Shown here one piece after another: positions 8,371 to 17,652 of a DNA stretch of 37,696 nucleotides. The notes beneath the pieces are model-generated. The model did no database searches and had not been told where the DNA came from. It saw only the letters and a program-made list of their open reading frames with translations. The stretch lies in the NCBI GenBank assembly GCA_900553815.1, contig USEY01000034.1:1-37696 (forward strand), written 5' to 3'. Origin of the DNA: an uncultured Bacteroides sp. GTDB taxonomy: Bacteria; Bacteroidota; Bacteroidia; Bacteroidales; Bacteroidaceae. A program made the position numbers and the translations under genes. The first letter of the stretch is position 1; each line of letters starts with the position of its first letter.

Positions 8371-8521
8371 AGGTAATAAAGGAGGTAAAGTATTATCAGC
8401 CAGCAAGCTGGCTTAGTAGGTAAAGTTCAATAGCCTTTCTTGTCAAGTCTGCTTCATTTGAGCTTTACCTTCTGAAGTTCATCGTGGATGAACTGATACC
8501 TTCTCTATTACTTTATTACTT
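8371..8521. repeat. Gene-less inverted-repeat element between etfB and etfA
   Basis: The left arm (8371-8433) reads AGGTAA-type repeats, TTATC, a perfect stem AGCCAG/CTGGCT (8398-8413), then TAGGTAAAG. The right arm (8460-8521), on the opposite strand, has the same order with a different perfect stem, AGTTCAT/ATGAACT (8476-8494), then AGAAGGTAAAGCTC. Only about 26 bases separate the arms. It is a diverged relative of the elements at 6814-7320 and 21761-21917. Confidence 0.75.
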
Positions 8522-8533
8522 AAATATTGAAGA

Positions 8534-9436
8534 TTACCCAATCGTATGATTTGCAATCAGTTCTACAATCAGGTTTTCTACATCCGCATCGCTGCCTGTC
8601 AATGTTTTGCTCTCCTTGGCCTGGAAGACGATGTTTTCAATCTTCTTCACTTTGGTAGGTGAACCGCTGAGACCGCATTGTTTGGTATCTCCGTTTACGT
8701 CGGCCACGCTCCATTCCGTGATGTTCAGGTAGGGACGTTGTTCGTACAGATATGCATAAGGAATCTCAGCCAGTGCGTTGGGATTGCAATGAGCAGTAAG
8801 CGCAGCTTTTTCCTGTCCACCCATGGCGCGTTTGTATTTCTGTACCAGTTTGGCGTTGCGCGGACGGCAGGGAGCGGCACTACCGTTGACGGTGAGCACA
8901 ATGGGCAGCGGTCCTTCTACGGTTTCCACACCGCCGTCAATGTGACGTTTCACCCGGATATGTCCGTCTTTTACTTCTTCAATTTCCTCTACGTATGTCA
9001 CCTGTGGCAAGCCTAGCTTTTCGGCAACTTGGGGGCCTACCTGTGCCGTATCACCGTCGATGGCCTGACGACCGCCAATGATGATGTCATACTCGCCAAT
9101 CTTGCGGATGGCTGTTGCCAGGGCGTATGAGGTAGCCAAGGTGTCGGCACCGGCAAAGGCGCGGTCAGTCAGCAGATAGCCGTTATCGGCACCGCGATAA
9201 AGTCCTTCACGAATGATTTCGGCTGCACGTCCCGGTCCCATGGTGAGCATGGTAACGGTCGAACCCGGATGTGCGTCTTTCAGGCGGAGCGCTTGCTCCA
9301 GCGCATTGAGATCTTCCGGGTTGAAAATGGCCGGAAGAGCCGCACGGTTGATGGTACCGTCGGCGTTCATGGCATCCTTGCCCACACAGCGGGTGTCGGG
9401 CACTTGTTTTGCCAATACTACGATTTTTAAACTCAT
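8534..9436 (-). CDS. etfB: Electron transfer flavoprotein, beta subunit
   Basis: A 300-residue EtfB and first gene of the operon. The start MSLKIVVLAKQVPDT is typical, followed by FNPEDLNALEQALRLKD, TMLTMGPGRAAEIIREGLYRGAD, the IIGGRQAIDGDTAQVGPQVAEKLGLP nucleotide-binding region (about residues 118-143) and VLTVNGSAAPCRPRNA. It binds AMP structurally and pairs with EtfA. A well-formed promoter lies about 100 bases upstream. Confidence 0.96.
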   Translation of the reverse strand: MSLKIVVLAKQVPDTRCVGKDAMNADGTINRAALPAIFNPEDLNALEQALRLKDAHPGSTVTMLTMGPGRAAEIIREGLYRGADNGYLLTDRAFAGADTLATSYALATAIRKIGEYDIIIGGRQAIDGDTAQVGPQVAEKLGLPQVTYVEEIEEVKDGHIRVKRHIDGGVETVEGPLPIVLTVNGSAAPCRPRNAKLVQKYKRAMGGQEKAALTAHCNPNALAEIPYAYLYEQRPYLNITEWSVADVNGDTKQCGLSGSPTKVKKIENIVFQAKESKTLTGSDADVENLIVELIANHTIG

Positions 9437-9538
9437 GATATTAAATAATTAGTATAAGTGTTTCTCGTTTTTTATCAGTGCCGAATAGAGAGGCAGCAAT
9501 AATCTGCTGGGACTGATGTTCGGTTGACTGTCAGCCTG

Positions 9539-9568
9539 CAAATTTACGGAAAGTGATGGGTTTGACAA
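9539..9568 (-). promoter_or_regulatory. etfB promoter
   Basis: On the minus strand the -7 box is TAAATTTG (9539-9546) and a -33 TTG lies at 9566-9568. The spacing is 19 bases, as expected for the Bacteroidales housekeeping sigma factor. The transcript would have a leader of about 100 bases. Confidence 0.7.
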
Positions 9569-10056
9569 GAAATCGGGGGTAGAAAATGCACAATAGAATG
9601 ACTTTTGAGCAAGAAAAAGGAAGAATAAGGTAGAAAAAAGTTCTGTTTTCTCTCTTTTGTTAGGAGTATTGTTAGAGTTTCGTGTGGCTAAGATGCAATG
9701 CAAGATGTATTCTAATTCCTTGTGTAAGACGTTATGACTGAGGTCTTGTTTGAATGTCTCTCTGGAAGTAAATGTAGCTACAGTAGTTATCACTTTAGCA
9801 GCAATTCGTTAGAAGCTGAAGCCGATAGTTTCGTAAATGGAAGGAGTGTTGCTATTCCTACACTTCATTTTAAACTCTTTAGTCTTTTGATTATTAATAC
9901 TTTTTGCTTCTACAAGTTTTAGCAAAATGCTGAAATTTGTAGAATATATATTGTGAGACAAACTCTTGCCTGGAACTAATGAAGCGAAAAAGCATGTACT
10001 GTTGCCGAAAAAAATGTTGGATCTTTCCGGTTCTTTAACTTGTATTCAGCAGATTA
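9569..10056. other. Intergenic region with a plus-strand hairpin
   Basis: About 490 bases without a recognisable gene between the etfB promoter and the CHR transporter gene. The only structure I see is an imperfect inverted repeat at 9909-9943. It has two 15-base arms and a 5-base AAAAT loop. As plus-strand RNA it pairs fully with two G-U pairs; on the minus strand those pairs would be mismatches. No U-tract follows. Confidence 0.5.
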
Positions 10057-10605
10057 TCAGTACAGCAATGCCCCTGCAATGCCACATATCACGATCATCA
10101 ATATCGGGTTGACCTTATACTTATGTGTACCTACAAAGGCTGCCAGGAAAATGATGCAACTGATAACAAATGTATAGGTATCGTCCTTGGGCGAACCGAA
10201 GTTCTCGGTATTCATCAGCACCAGTGCAGCCGATGCCAGCAGACCTACTACGGCAGGGCGCAGGCCGCTGAATACCGACTCGACAACAGGATGTTTCTGA
10301 TACTTCAGGAAGAATTTGCTGATGGTCAGCATCAGGATAAAAGAAGGCAGCACAACGGCAAAAGTGGCAATGATGGAACCCCAGACGTTGCCCGTAGCCG
10401 TGAAGCCTACATACGTGGCCGAATTGATGCCGATAGGTCCGGGTGTCATCTGGCTGATGGCCACAATGTCGGTAAACTCCTGTGGTGTCAACCATTCATA
10501 CCGGGTTACTACCTCACCTTGAATCATGGACAACATGGCATAGCCGCCTCCAAATCCAAAGAGGCCTATTTTGAAAAATGTATAGAAAAGTTGTAGATAA
10601 ATCAT
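10057..10605 (-). CDS. Chromate transporter (CHR family), half-size subunit
   Basis: A 182-residue integral membrane protein of the short-chain CHR family. It has the N-terminal signature LFGFGGGYAMLSMIQ and then FTDIVAISQMTPGPIGINSATYVG, plus several hydrophobic segments ending in a C-terminal pair. Short CHR proteins work as pairs. The partner of 183 residues lies 60 bases upstream, and together they match one long ChrA. Known members export chromate by exchange. In gut Bacteroidales the physiological anion is uncertain. Confidence 0.93.
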   Translation of the reverse strand: MIYLQLFYTFFKIGLFGFGGGYAMLSMIQGEVVTRYEWLTPQEFTDIVAISQMTPGPIGINSATYVGFTATGNVWGSIIATFAVVLPSFILMLTISKFFLKYQKHPVVESVFSGLRPAVVGLLASAALVLMNTENFGSPKDDTYTFVISCIIFLAAFVGTHKYKVNPILMIVICGIAGALLY

Positions 10606-10665
10606 ATTTTAGAATTTTACAGGTACTATTATTTATTGGCAGACAAACATTTTCTCGTTTGTTTT

Positions 10666-11217
10666 TCAAGCTTCAGTTTTGTGTCGGGTTGTATATTTAC
10701 CCCAGACAAAGCCTCCTACGCCGGCGGCAATGATAATCCAGATGGGTGAGAATCCCAACAGCCAGATGAGCAGAGCCGATACAACAGGAATCCAGACGTT
10801 ATAACGGTTTATCTTGGCCGACTTGGCCATGCTGAAGGTAGGGGCGGCAATCAGTGCCACCACGGCAGGACGTATGCCCTTGAATATGTGTTCAATGGTA
10901 GTATTGTCCTTGAAGTTATGGAAGAACAGGGCAATGGCCAGGATGATGAGGAAAGAGGGCAGGATAGTGCCTAAGGCAGTGACAATGCTTCCCCGGATAC
11001 CCCTGAGGCGATAGCCTATGAAGATGGAGATATTGACAGCCAGGATGCCCGGTGACGACTGCGAGATGGCCAGCAGGTCGATGAAGTCTTCCTTGGCTAT
11101 CCAGTTGCGCTTCGTCACGATTTCGTTTTCAATAAGCGGTACCATTGCATATCCGCCTCCAATGGTAAAGGCTCCTATCTTGAAGAAGATGGAGAAGGCT
11201 TCGAGGTATATGTTCAT
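10666..11217 (-). CDS. Chromate transporter (CHR family), partner half
   Basis: A 183-residue CHR membrane protein with GAFTIGGGYAMVPLIENEIV and FIDLLAISQSSPGILAVNISIFIG near the N-terminus. It is homologous to, but distinct from, the next gene. Its ATG overlaps the TGA of the hybrid two-component regulator (ATGA at 11214-11217), so translation is probably coupled and the transporters are probably transcribed from the regulator's promoter. This links the transporter pair to a carbohydrate-type regulator for no obvious functional reason. Confidence 0.93.
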   Translation of the reverse strand: MNIYLEAFSIFFKIGAFTIGGGYAMVPLIENEIVTKRNWIAKEDFIDLLAISQSSPGILAVNISIFIGYRLRGIRGSIVTALGTILPSFLIILAIALFFHNFKDNTTIEHIFKGIRPAVVALIAAPTFSMAKSAKINRYNVWIPVVSALLIWLLGFSPIWIIIAAGVGGFVWGKYTTRHKTEA

Positions 11218-14200
11218 TGTTCTACTGATGGTTTATTGTCATTGTTGGTATTCGTTTTATTTCCTTTGGCATACTGGCTGGGGCTGACATTGAAGTGTTT
11301 CTTGAACACCTCTCGGAAGTACTTGGCATCGCTGAATCCGGTCATGTCCGCTATTTCGGAGATGCTGTATTTCTGTTCGCTTAGCAGCTTTGTGGCATGC
11401 TTCAGACGGATGAGGCGTATATAGTCGGCCGGAGCCTGTGCTGTCAGGGCTTTTATCTTGTTGTAGAAGCTGGTACGGCTCATGTTCAGCAGTCCGCACA
11501 GCACGTCTACGTTGAATGTGGTGTCGTCCATGTGCTTTTCCACCTCCTGCTTCACGGTAGCCATGAACTTCCAGTCTAGGTCGCTGGTGCAGTTGCTGCA
11601 TTCAGAGTTGTCGTCCTGTGGTGTACTCAGTTCCAGGTTGGCATATTTCCGACGCAATATTTCACGGTTCTTCAGCAGGTTGGCAATGGTGGCACGCAGT
11701 ACACCGTTGCTGAAAGGCTTCACTACATATTCGTCGGCTCCGCTTTGCAGTCCTTCGATGATGTGCTTGTCCGAGTTGAGTGCAGTGAGCAGTATGATGG
11801 GGATGTGCGACGTATTAATGTCGTTCTTCAGGATGCGGCACAACTCGTCACCTCTCATTTCGGGCATCATGACGTCCGAGATAATAAGGTCGGGATTGTC
11901 GGCTTTCACCAGGCTCAGGCCCTCTTTCCCGTTGGTGCATACCCTGACATCGAATTCGTTGCCCAGACTACGTTGCAGGTAGTTGCGCAGTTCGTCGTTG
12001 TCTTCCACCACCAACAGTTTGCTGCGTTCGCTGCTTGCCGCATCGGCAGAAACCGTATTCTCCTGTTTGGAATCGGCTTCTTGGCCATGGTTGCCGGTTG
12101 GGCGCAGGATGTCTTGCAAGGTAATGTCTTCCTGTGGCTTGTCTGCTTGTTGTGCCATGTCTGATTTTCGGTAGGCCGATGCTGCCAGCGGAAAAGATAC
12201 TTTGATGTCTGTTCCTTGCCCTTCCGTGCTGCTGAAGGAAAGCTTTCCTTTGTGCAGTTGGGTCAGCTTCTTGACCAGCAAGAGTCCGATGCCACTGCCG
12301 GTTATTTTATAATTGATGGCATTGCTTCCTCTGAAGTACATTCTGAACAGTTTTTTCTGTTCAGAGGCCGGTATGCCTATGCCATTATCTTTGACGTTTA
12401 CGCTCCAGTAAGCTCCTTCCTGCTGGGCTGTCACTTCTATGCGGCCGCCTTCCGGGGTGTATTTGAGTGCGTTTGACAAGAGATTTTTCAGGATAGATTC
12501 TATTTTTTCCTTGTCGAACCAAGCTTCTGTGTCCGTTTCAAAGCCATGCTCAAAGTGCAGGGCTATGTGCTTGGCCTCCATGCCCGGGCGGAAGCTATCA
12601 ATAAGTTCAGTGAGGAAAGTTTCCAAACGGTGCGGCCCGATGTGTAGCTTGTGTGAATAATTGGCAGCTCTTTCAAAGTTGAGCAGGTTGCTCGTTTGGC
12701 GCAGCAGTATGTTGACATTGCGCAAGGCTGTGTCCATATTGCTTTTTCCGCCAGGGCTCAGTTGCTCATTGGCCGACAGTTCCTCCAGCGGTGCCTTGAT
12801 AAGGGTTAGTGGGGTACGTATGTCATGGGCCGTATTGATGAAGAACTGTATCTTTTCATTCGACAGTTTTCTTTGTCTGCGCATGGCTGCTATGCGCATG
12901 GCTGCCATGCTGGCACCAATGACCAGCAATATGTAAACTATCAGAGCCGGCATGCTGAGCCACAGGGGGCGTCCTATGACGATTTGCATGCTGCGCTCTT
13001 CCAGTACCAAGTTCGGATTTTCTCCGGAAACGGCTTTTACCCGCAAAGTGTAAGTTCCCGGGCTCAGGTTGGTGAAATGGATGGTACAGTCGTGTTCGGG
13101 TTGGCTCCATACATTGTAGAAACCTTCAAGCATCCACGAGTAGAGTATCAGGGAAGGTGCGTCGTAATTGATGCTCGATACATGGATGGAGAATATATTC
13201 TGGTTGTAGTGCAGGCGCAACTGTTCAGTCTGGTCAATGGGGAGGGTGAGGGGCGAGTGTTGCTCGCCGGGGTATACCGTGCGGTAGAGTACGCGTAAGT
13301 CGCTGAACACGATTTTGAAGCGGCCCGGGTCGGGGAAGCGCATGTCGCTATCAAACTCAATGGCTCCATCCGTACTGCCGAATATGAGATCGCCGTTTTG
13401 GCAAAGTGTACCCGAACCGGCATTGAAGTGGTCGGAACGCAACCCCTGTTCTTTGGTCCAGTTGTGGAATGTTTCAGTCTGCGGGTCAAAACGGCACAGG
13501 CCGCTTTCGCTGCTCAGTATGAGCTTGCCGTTCTTGTCAGGCAATATGGTGTAGATGTTATTGGTCAGCAGTGCGCTGTTGTCCTTCTTGTAATGCCTGA
13601 AGGCGTTCTTGTCTGTGTCGTAGACTAACAGACCGGTATTGTTGATGCCAATGTACAGTTTGCCGTCCGCCGCCTGGTAGAGGGAGTATAAAAAATCTGA
13701 TTCTGCCGGCAGTGATATGCGACGGTAATGTCCTGTTGATTTTTCCAACAGAAACAGACCGTTGGCACCTCCTATCCATAAATGCTCCCGGTCTTTCTCT
13801 ACAATGTTGCTGATGCCGCTCAGGCCCGGAATGTGGCGCAGGCAGTTTCCGTCCTTGTCCAGTTCCTGCAGGTTGTGGTAGCCTCCGGCCCATATATGTC
13901 CCGAAGAATCGCGCGTCAGTGCTCTGGTGTACATTTCGGGCCGTATGTCGTGCAAGCTGTAAGGGATAAAGCTGACAGTCTTGCGCAGCTTGTCTATCCG
14001 GTGGATACCGTCATTATAGCCTCCCACCCAGATGATGCCGGGCGAAGCCTCGCACAGGCTGATGAAGGTATGGTTGCCGCTGTGCTTGCCCTGGTTGAAT
14101 TCGCTTAGGAAAGAGTGCCAGGTGTCGCTTCGGCGTTCATACAGGCTGACACCGTTGTTGGTAGCAAACCAGAGGTCGCCTTCGTGGTCTTCGATGATGG

Positions 14201-15266
14201 CGTTTATCTGGTCGTTGACCAGCGATTGCCGGTTGCCTATCGAATGTTTTATCCAGGTATATTCGGGATAATTGTTGTTGCAGACGGTAATGCCTATGGG
14301 GTAATTGGCTATCCAGATGCGTTGTTGCTCGTCTATGTAGAGGTCGTTGATGGTGTTTCCGTTCATGCCGTTGTTGCTGTTGTAGTCAGCCACAATGTAG
14401 GCTTGGGTCCGGTTGTTGTCCATGTCCATCTTGTAGATGCCTGCACCGTCGGTGGCTATCAGCAGTTCCTTGTTGCTGAAAGGGCAGATGCGGTTGATGC
14501 TGATGTCAGTCAGTTCGTGAGAACCTGCCGCAGCAATCTGCTGTCCCTTGGGCGAATAGACAAATACCCCCTGCTGTGAAGTTCCTATGAAAACCTTTTC
14601 CGAAGTAGGATGCAGGTATAGTGAGGTGATTTGCAGGGAAGGCGCAACCGCCTGTTGCTGCTGTGGATTGGTGAGGCCCGATGTTGTCTTGCGCAGGCAG
14701 TACAAGCCGTTTTCTGTTCCTATGTAGTATTGGACTGAGTCTTGCTGGGCTATGGCATGGATTTCCTTGCCGGTAGGATTGCTGAAGATGCGTGAAGTCT
14801 TCGTTTGGCTGTCATACAGGAATATCTGTTGCCGGGTGCATAGCCAGACGGTATTGCTCTGGTCAATGAAACCGTAGCTCACTGGTGCTCCCTGACGACT
14901 GTTACCCTCATCGGGCAGCTTGTACACCAGCTTGAAACGGTCCTGATACAGGTCGTAACAGAATACCCTTCCTTTCCGTCCTATGACCCATACTTTCCCT
15001 TCCGTATCTGTATAGAGCCAGTTCAGGTTCATCATCGAGCTGATTTCCTCTTCACCGTCTTTCAGCTTGTAGCGTTTGAACTTGTAGCCGTCGTAGCGGT
15101 CTATGCCGTCGTGTGTCAGAAACCACATGTAGCCCTCAGCATCTTTCTTGATGGCATAGACCCGTCGGTTGCTCAGCCCGTCTTCCACGCCTATATATTT
15201 GTATATTTGCGCCGGACATGGGATTGCCAGGTATAGGAGCATTAAGAAAAAAAGTAGCTTTCTCAT
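11214..15266 (-). CDS. Hybrid two-component system regulator (HTCS)
   Basis: A 1350-residue one-protein signalling system. Order: signal peptide (residues 1-20); two-component propeller repeats to about 650 (first blade LSNRRVYAIKKDAEGYMWFLT); a Y_Y_Y domain at about 660-760; a transmembrane helix at about 769-790; a histidine kinase with His814 (AHDIRTPL) and ATPase boxes NLLSNALKYTP and DNGIGIP; a receiver with Asp1131 (IISDVMMPEM); and a C-terminal AraC helix-turn-helix at about 1245-1340. In Bacteroides such proteins sense glycan fragments in the periplasm and activate a nearby utilisation locus. The divergent heparinase II/III-type gene is the likely target. All phosphorelay residues are present. 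Confidence 0.97.
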   Translation of the reverse strand: MRKLLFFLMLLYLAIPCPAQIYKYIGVEDGLSNRRVYAIKKDAEGYMWFLTHDGIDRYDGYKFKRYKLKDGEEEISSMMNLNWLYTDTEGKVWVIGRKGRVFCYDLYQDRFKLVYKLPDEGNSRQGAPVSYGFIDQSNTVWLCTRQQIFLYDSQTKTSRIFSNPTGKEIHAIAQQDSVQYYIGTENGLYCLRKTTSGLTNPQQQQAVAPSLQITSLYLHPTSEKVFIGTSQQGVFVYSPKGQQIAAAGSHELTDISINRICPFSNKELLIATDGAGIYKMDMDNNRTQAYIVADYNSNNGMNGNTINDLYIDEQQRIWIANYPIGITVCNNNYPEYTWIKHSIGNRQSLVNDQINAIIEDHEGDLWFATNNGVSLYERRSDTWHSFLSEFNQGKHSGNHTFISLCEASPGIIWVGGYNDGIHRIDKLRKTVSFIPYSLHDIRPEMYTRALTRDSSGHIWAGGYHNLQELDKDGNCLRHIPGLSGISNIVEKDREHLWIGGANGLFLLEKSTGHYRRISLPAESDFLYSLYQAADGKLYIGINNTGLLVYDTDKNAFRHYKKDNSALLTNNIYTILPDKNGKLILSSESGLCRFDPQTETFHNWTKEQGLRSDHFNAGSGTLCQNGDLIFGSTDGAIEFDSDMRFPDPGRFKIVFSDLRVLYRTVYPGEQHSPLTLPIDQTEQLRLHYNQNIFSIHVSSINYDAPSLILYSWMLEGFYNVWSQPEHDCTIHFTNLSPGTYTLRVKAVSGENPNLVLEERSMQIVIGRPLWLSMPALIVYILLVIGASMAAMRIAAMRRQRKLSNEKIQFFINTAHDIRTPLTLIKAPLEELSANEQLSPGGKSNMDTALRNVNILLRQTSNLLNFERAANYSHKLHIGPHRLETFLTELIDSFRPGMEAKHIALHFEHGFETDTEAWFDKEKIESILKNLLSNALKYTPEGGRIEVTAQQEGAYWSVNVKDNGIGIPASEQKKLFRMYFRGSNAINYKITGSGIGLLLVKKLTQLHKGKLSFSSTEGQGTDIKVSFPLAASAYRKSDMAQQADKPQEDITLQDILRPTGNHGQEADSKQENTVSADAASSERSKLLVVEDNDELRNYLQRSLGNEFDVRVCTNGKEGLSLVKADNPDLIISDVMMPEMRGDELCRILKNDINTSHIPIILLTALNSDKHIIEGLQSGADEYVVKPFSNGVLRATIANLLKNREILRRKYANLELSTPQDDNSECSNCTSDLDWKFMATVKQEVEKHMDDTTFNVDVLCGLLNMSRTSFYNKIKALTAQAPADYIRLIRLKHATKLLSEQKYSISEIADMTGFSDAKYFREVFKKHFNVSPSQYAKGNKTNTNNDNKPSVEQ

Positions 15267-15313
15267 GATTTCTGCTTTTTTTGTTTAGATATCTGCCAGA
15301 AGCTTACGGCATG

Positions 15314-15345
15314 CAAAAGTAGAAAATCTGTCTGATATAGGCAAA
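15314..15345 (-). promoter_or_regulatory. HTCS promoter (consensus Bacteroides type)
   Basis: On the minus strand the -33 TTTG (15342-15345) and -7 TACTTTTG (15314-15321) are separated by 20 bases. It lies about 50 bases before the HTCS start. The transcript probably continues through both chromate transporter genes. Confidence 0.8.
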
Positions 15346-15537
15346 GCTTTACCCTCACTTCTCTGCACAGATTGCTTTCTGTTTGTAACCTATATCTCGG
15401 TTCTGTTCTTTGTCGTGTTTATCTCGTTCTATAGACGTTCCCGATATCATGGCGTACTTGGAATATACATGGAATGAAAGAGACTGCAGACTGGCAAATG
15501 TTAGGCTTTTTTTCTTTTTATTCCTGGTTGAAAATAT

Positions 15538-15681
15538 TATTTTTGCAGACATTCGCCGAAGTATTTAGTCTGAAGAAGCCAATATATGGGGTCTGTGGTT
15601 AATGGTTTTATTATTCACCGTCGTACTTTCAATTGGCTGCTAATTCTCCGACTTCTGCTGGTTGGGCGGGTATTATATTTG
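15538..15681 (+). promoter_or_regulatory. Candidate promoters for the heparinase II/III-type gene
   Basis: Two TAnnTTTG matches face the lyase gene in the divergent intergenic region (15267-15708): TATTTTTG at 15538-15545 and TATATTTG at 15674-15681. Neither has a convincing TTTG at -33, as expected for a promoter that needs an activator. I cannot tell which is used. Confidence 0.4.
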
Positions 15682-15708
15682 AGTGAATAACCTAAAAATA
15701 CATCGATA

Positions 15709-17640
15709 ATGAAAAAAAACTGTTTGTTGCGCACGTGGATGGTGTGCTGTATGCTGGGGCTGTTTGCCGCAGCTTCGTGGGCTTATACGGAACGAAATCT
15801 GTTGCAGAAGGCTGTGACCAAAGAGCAGCTGAAAGAAGCATTGGTGATGAATCAGGCCTGGGTGCCTTATCCGGCTTATACTGACCGGGCCGGGTGGGAG
15901 GCTCTTCTCGATAAGGAAGACAGGCAGAAACTGATACGGGCCGGTGAGCGGATGCTGAAGTACGAGTGGAAGGTAATCCGTGCCACGGACTACCTGGAAT
16001 ATGAACGCAGCGGAGAGCGGAACATCATGCAGAATCCGTACGAGGCCAACCGTAAGGCCATCAGTTCGCTGATGATGGCAGAGCTGGCCGAGGGCAAGGG
16101 GCGTTTTATCGACCAGCTGATGAACGGCGTGTTTTTCAGTTGCGAGATGACGTCGTGGGTCTTGTCGGCTCACTTGCCACGGCAAAGCACCAAGCGTTCG
16201 CTGCCCGACTGGCGCGAGCAGATTATAGACTTGGGTTCGGGAAATTATGGTTCCCTGTTGTCGTGGGTCTACTATTTCTTCCACACCACTTTCGACAAAG
16301 CCGACCCGGTCATTTCCCTGCGTTTGCGTCAGACGTTGCAGGAGCGTATCCTGGACCCTTATATGAACAATGACCGCGAGTGGTGGATGGCTTTTCATTG
16401 GAAGCCGGGCGAAATCATCAATAACTGGAATCCCTGGTGCAACTCCAATGTATTGCAATGCTATCTGTTGCTTGAGAATGACCGCGAGCGGCTGACGGAA
16501 GCCGTGTGGCGCACCATGCAGTCTGTTGACAAGTTCATTAACTTTGTGAAAGAGGACGGTGCCTGCGAGGAGGGAACCTCCTACTGGGGGCATGCAGCGG
16601 GCAAGATGTACGATTATTTGCAGATTCTGTCGGACGGTACGGCAGGCAAGGTATCGCTTTTCAGCCATCCGATGATTCGCCGCATGGGCGAGTATATCAG
16701 CCGTTCGTATGTGGGCAACGACTGGGTGGTGAATTTTGCCGACGCCTCGGCCAAGGGAGGTGGTGATGCGCAGCTCATCTACCGTTACGGGCGTGCCGTG
16801 GGCAGTGAAGAAATGATGCGTTTTGCCGCTTATCTGCTGAAAGGCAAGCGACCTTCCATTCCCTTGGGCAGTGATGCGTTTCGTACTTTGCAGTGCGTTT
16901 TGCTGAATGGTGAATTGGCCAAGACCACTCCTGCCCATGATGTGCCTGCCTGCACATGGTATCCCGAGACCGAGTTTTGCTACCTGACTAATGACTCGGG
17001 TTGGTTTATGGCGGCCAAGGGCGGATTCAACAATGAGAGCCATAACCATAATGACGTGGGCACTTTCTCGCTTTATGTACAGACTATTCCTGTGCTGATT
17101 GACGCCGGGGTAGGAACCTATACCCGACAGACTTTCAGCAGTGAGCGTTACTCTATATGGACCATGCAGAGCAACTATCATAACCTGCCTATGATAAACG
17201 GTGTGCCCCAGCGTTTCGGACAGGAATATAAGGCTACGGATGTGGTATGCCGTGAGAAGCAACGTTTCTTCTCTGCCGACATCTCGACCGCTTATCCTGA
17301 AGAAGCTGCTGTTGACAGTTGGGTACGCTCTTACAAGCTGGGCGGCAGGCAGCTTACCATTACCGACCGTTTTTCATTGAAGGAGGTAAAGGCTGCCAAC
17401 CAGGTGAATTTCCTGGCTTGGGGGCAGGTGGACATAACCGTGCCGGGCAAGGTCGTTATCGAGGTGCTGGGGAAACGGGTCACGCTGGAGTATCCGCAGC
17501 GTTTCAAGGCTTCACTGGAAACCATAGAATTGCCCGATACTCGTCTGGCGAAAGTCTGGGGACCGCAAATCTACAGGCTGGTATTGACCGATACACAACA
17601 AGAACAGAAGGGTAGTTATAAATTTGTAGTGAAACAGTAA
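15709..17640 (+). CDS. Heparinase II/III family protein (putative polysaccharide lyase)
   Basis: A 643-residue secreted protein with an N-terminal signal peptide (MKKNCLLRTW then a hydrophobic stretch ending ASWAY). Residues about 60-330 form an alpha-helical toroid region with NNWNPWCNSNVL and EEGTSYWGHAAGKMYDYL. Residues about 390-620 are the heparinase II/III beta-sandwich with GGFNNESHNHNDVGTFSLY, GVGTYTRQTF and NYHNLPMINGVPQ, which contain the conserved His, Asn and Tyr residues. It probably cleaves a uronate-containing polysaccharide by elimination. Lyase family and substrate cannot be fixed from sequence. No susC/susD pair adjoins it. The divergent HTCS is the likely regulator. Confidence 0.9.
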   Translation: MKKNCLLRTWMVCCMLGLFAAASWAYTERNLLQKAVTKEQLKEALVMNQAWVPYPAYTDRAGWEALLDKEDRQKLIRAGERMLKYEWKVIRATDYLEYERSGERNIMQNPYEANRKAISSLMMAELAEGKGRFIDQLMNGVFFSCEMTSWVLSAHLPRQSTKRSLPDWREQIIDLGSGNYGSLLSWVYYFFHTTFDKADPVISLRLRQTLQERILDPYMNNDREWWMAFHWKPGEIINNWNPWCNSNVLQCYLLLENDRERLTEAVWRTMQSVDKFINFVKEDGACEEGTSYWGHAAGKMYDYLQILSDGTAGKVSLFSHPMIRRMGEYISRSYVGNDWVVNFADASAKGGGDAQLIYRYGRAVGSEEMMRFAAYLLKGKRPSIPLGSDAFRTLQCVLLNGELAKTTPAHDVPACTWYPETEFCYLTNDSGWFMAAKGGFNNESHNHNDVGTFSLYVQTIPVLIDAGVGTYTRQTFSSERYSIWTMQSNYHNLPMINGVPQRFGQEYKATDVVCREKQRFFSADISTAYPEEAAVDSWVRSYKLGGRQLTITDRFSLKEVKAANQVNFLAWGQVDITVPGKVVIEVLGKRVTLEYPQRFKASLETIELPDTRLAKVWGPQIYRLVLTDTQQEQKGSYKFVVKQ

Positions 17641-17652
17641 AAAAGTAAGGTA

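Noticed and set aside
9449..9793. 114-residue minus-strand frame
   Set aside because: It overlaps the etfB promoter, has no recognisable content and biased composition from AT-rich DNA.
9734..9922. 62-residue plus-strand frame
   Set aside because: Low-complexity composition, no promoter or ribosome binding site, no family.
15673..17262. 529-residue minus-strand open frame
   Set aside because: It lies antisense to the heparinase II/III-type gene, which has clear family motifs; the reverse frame has no recognisable domain and is a shadow.
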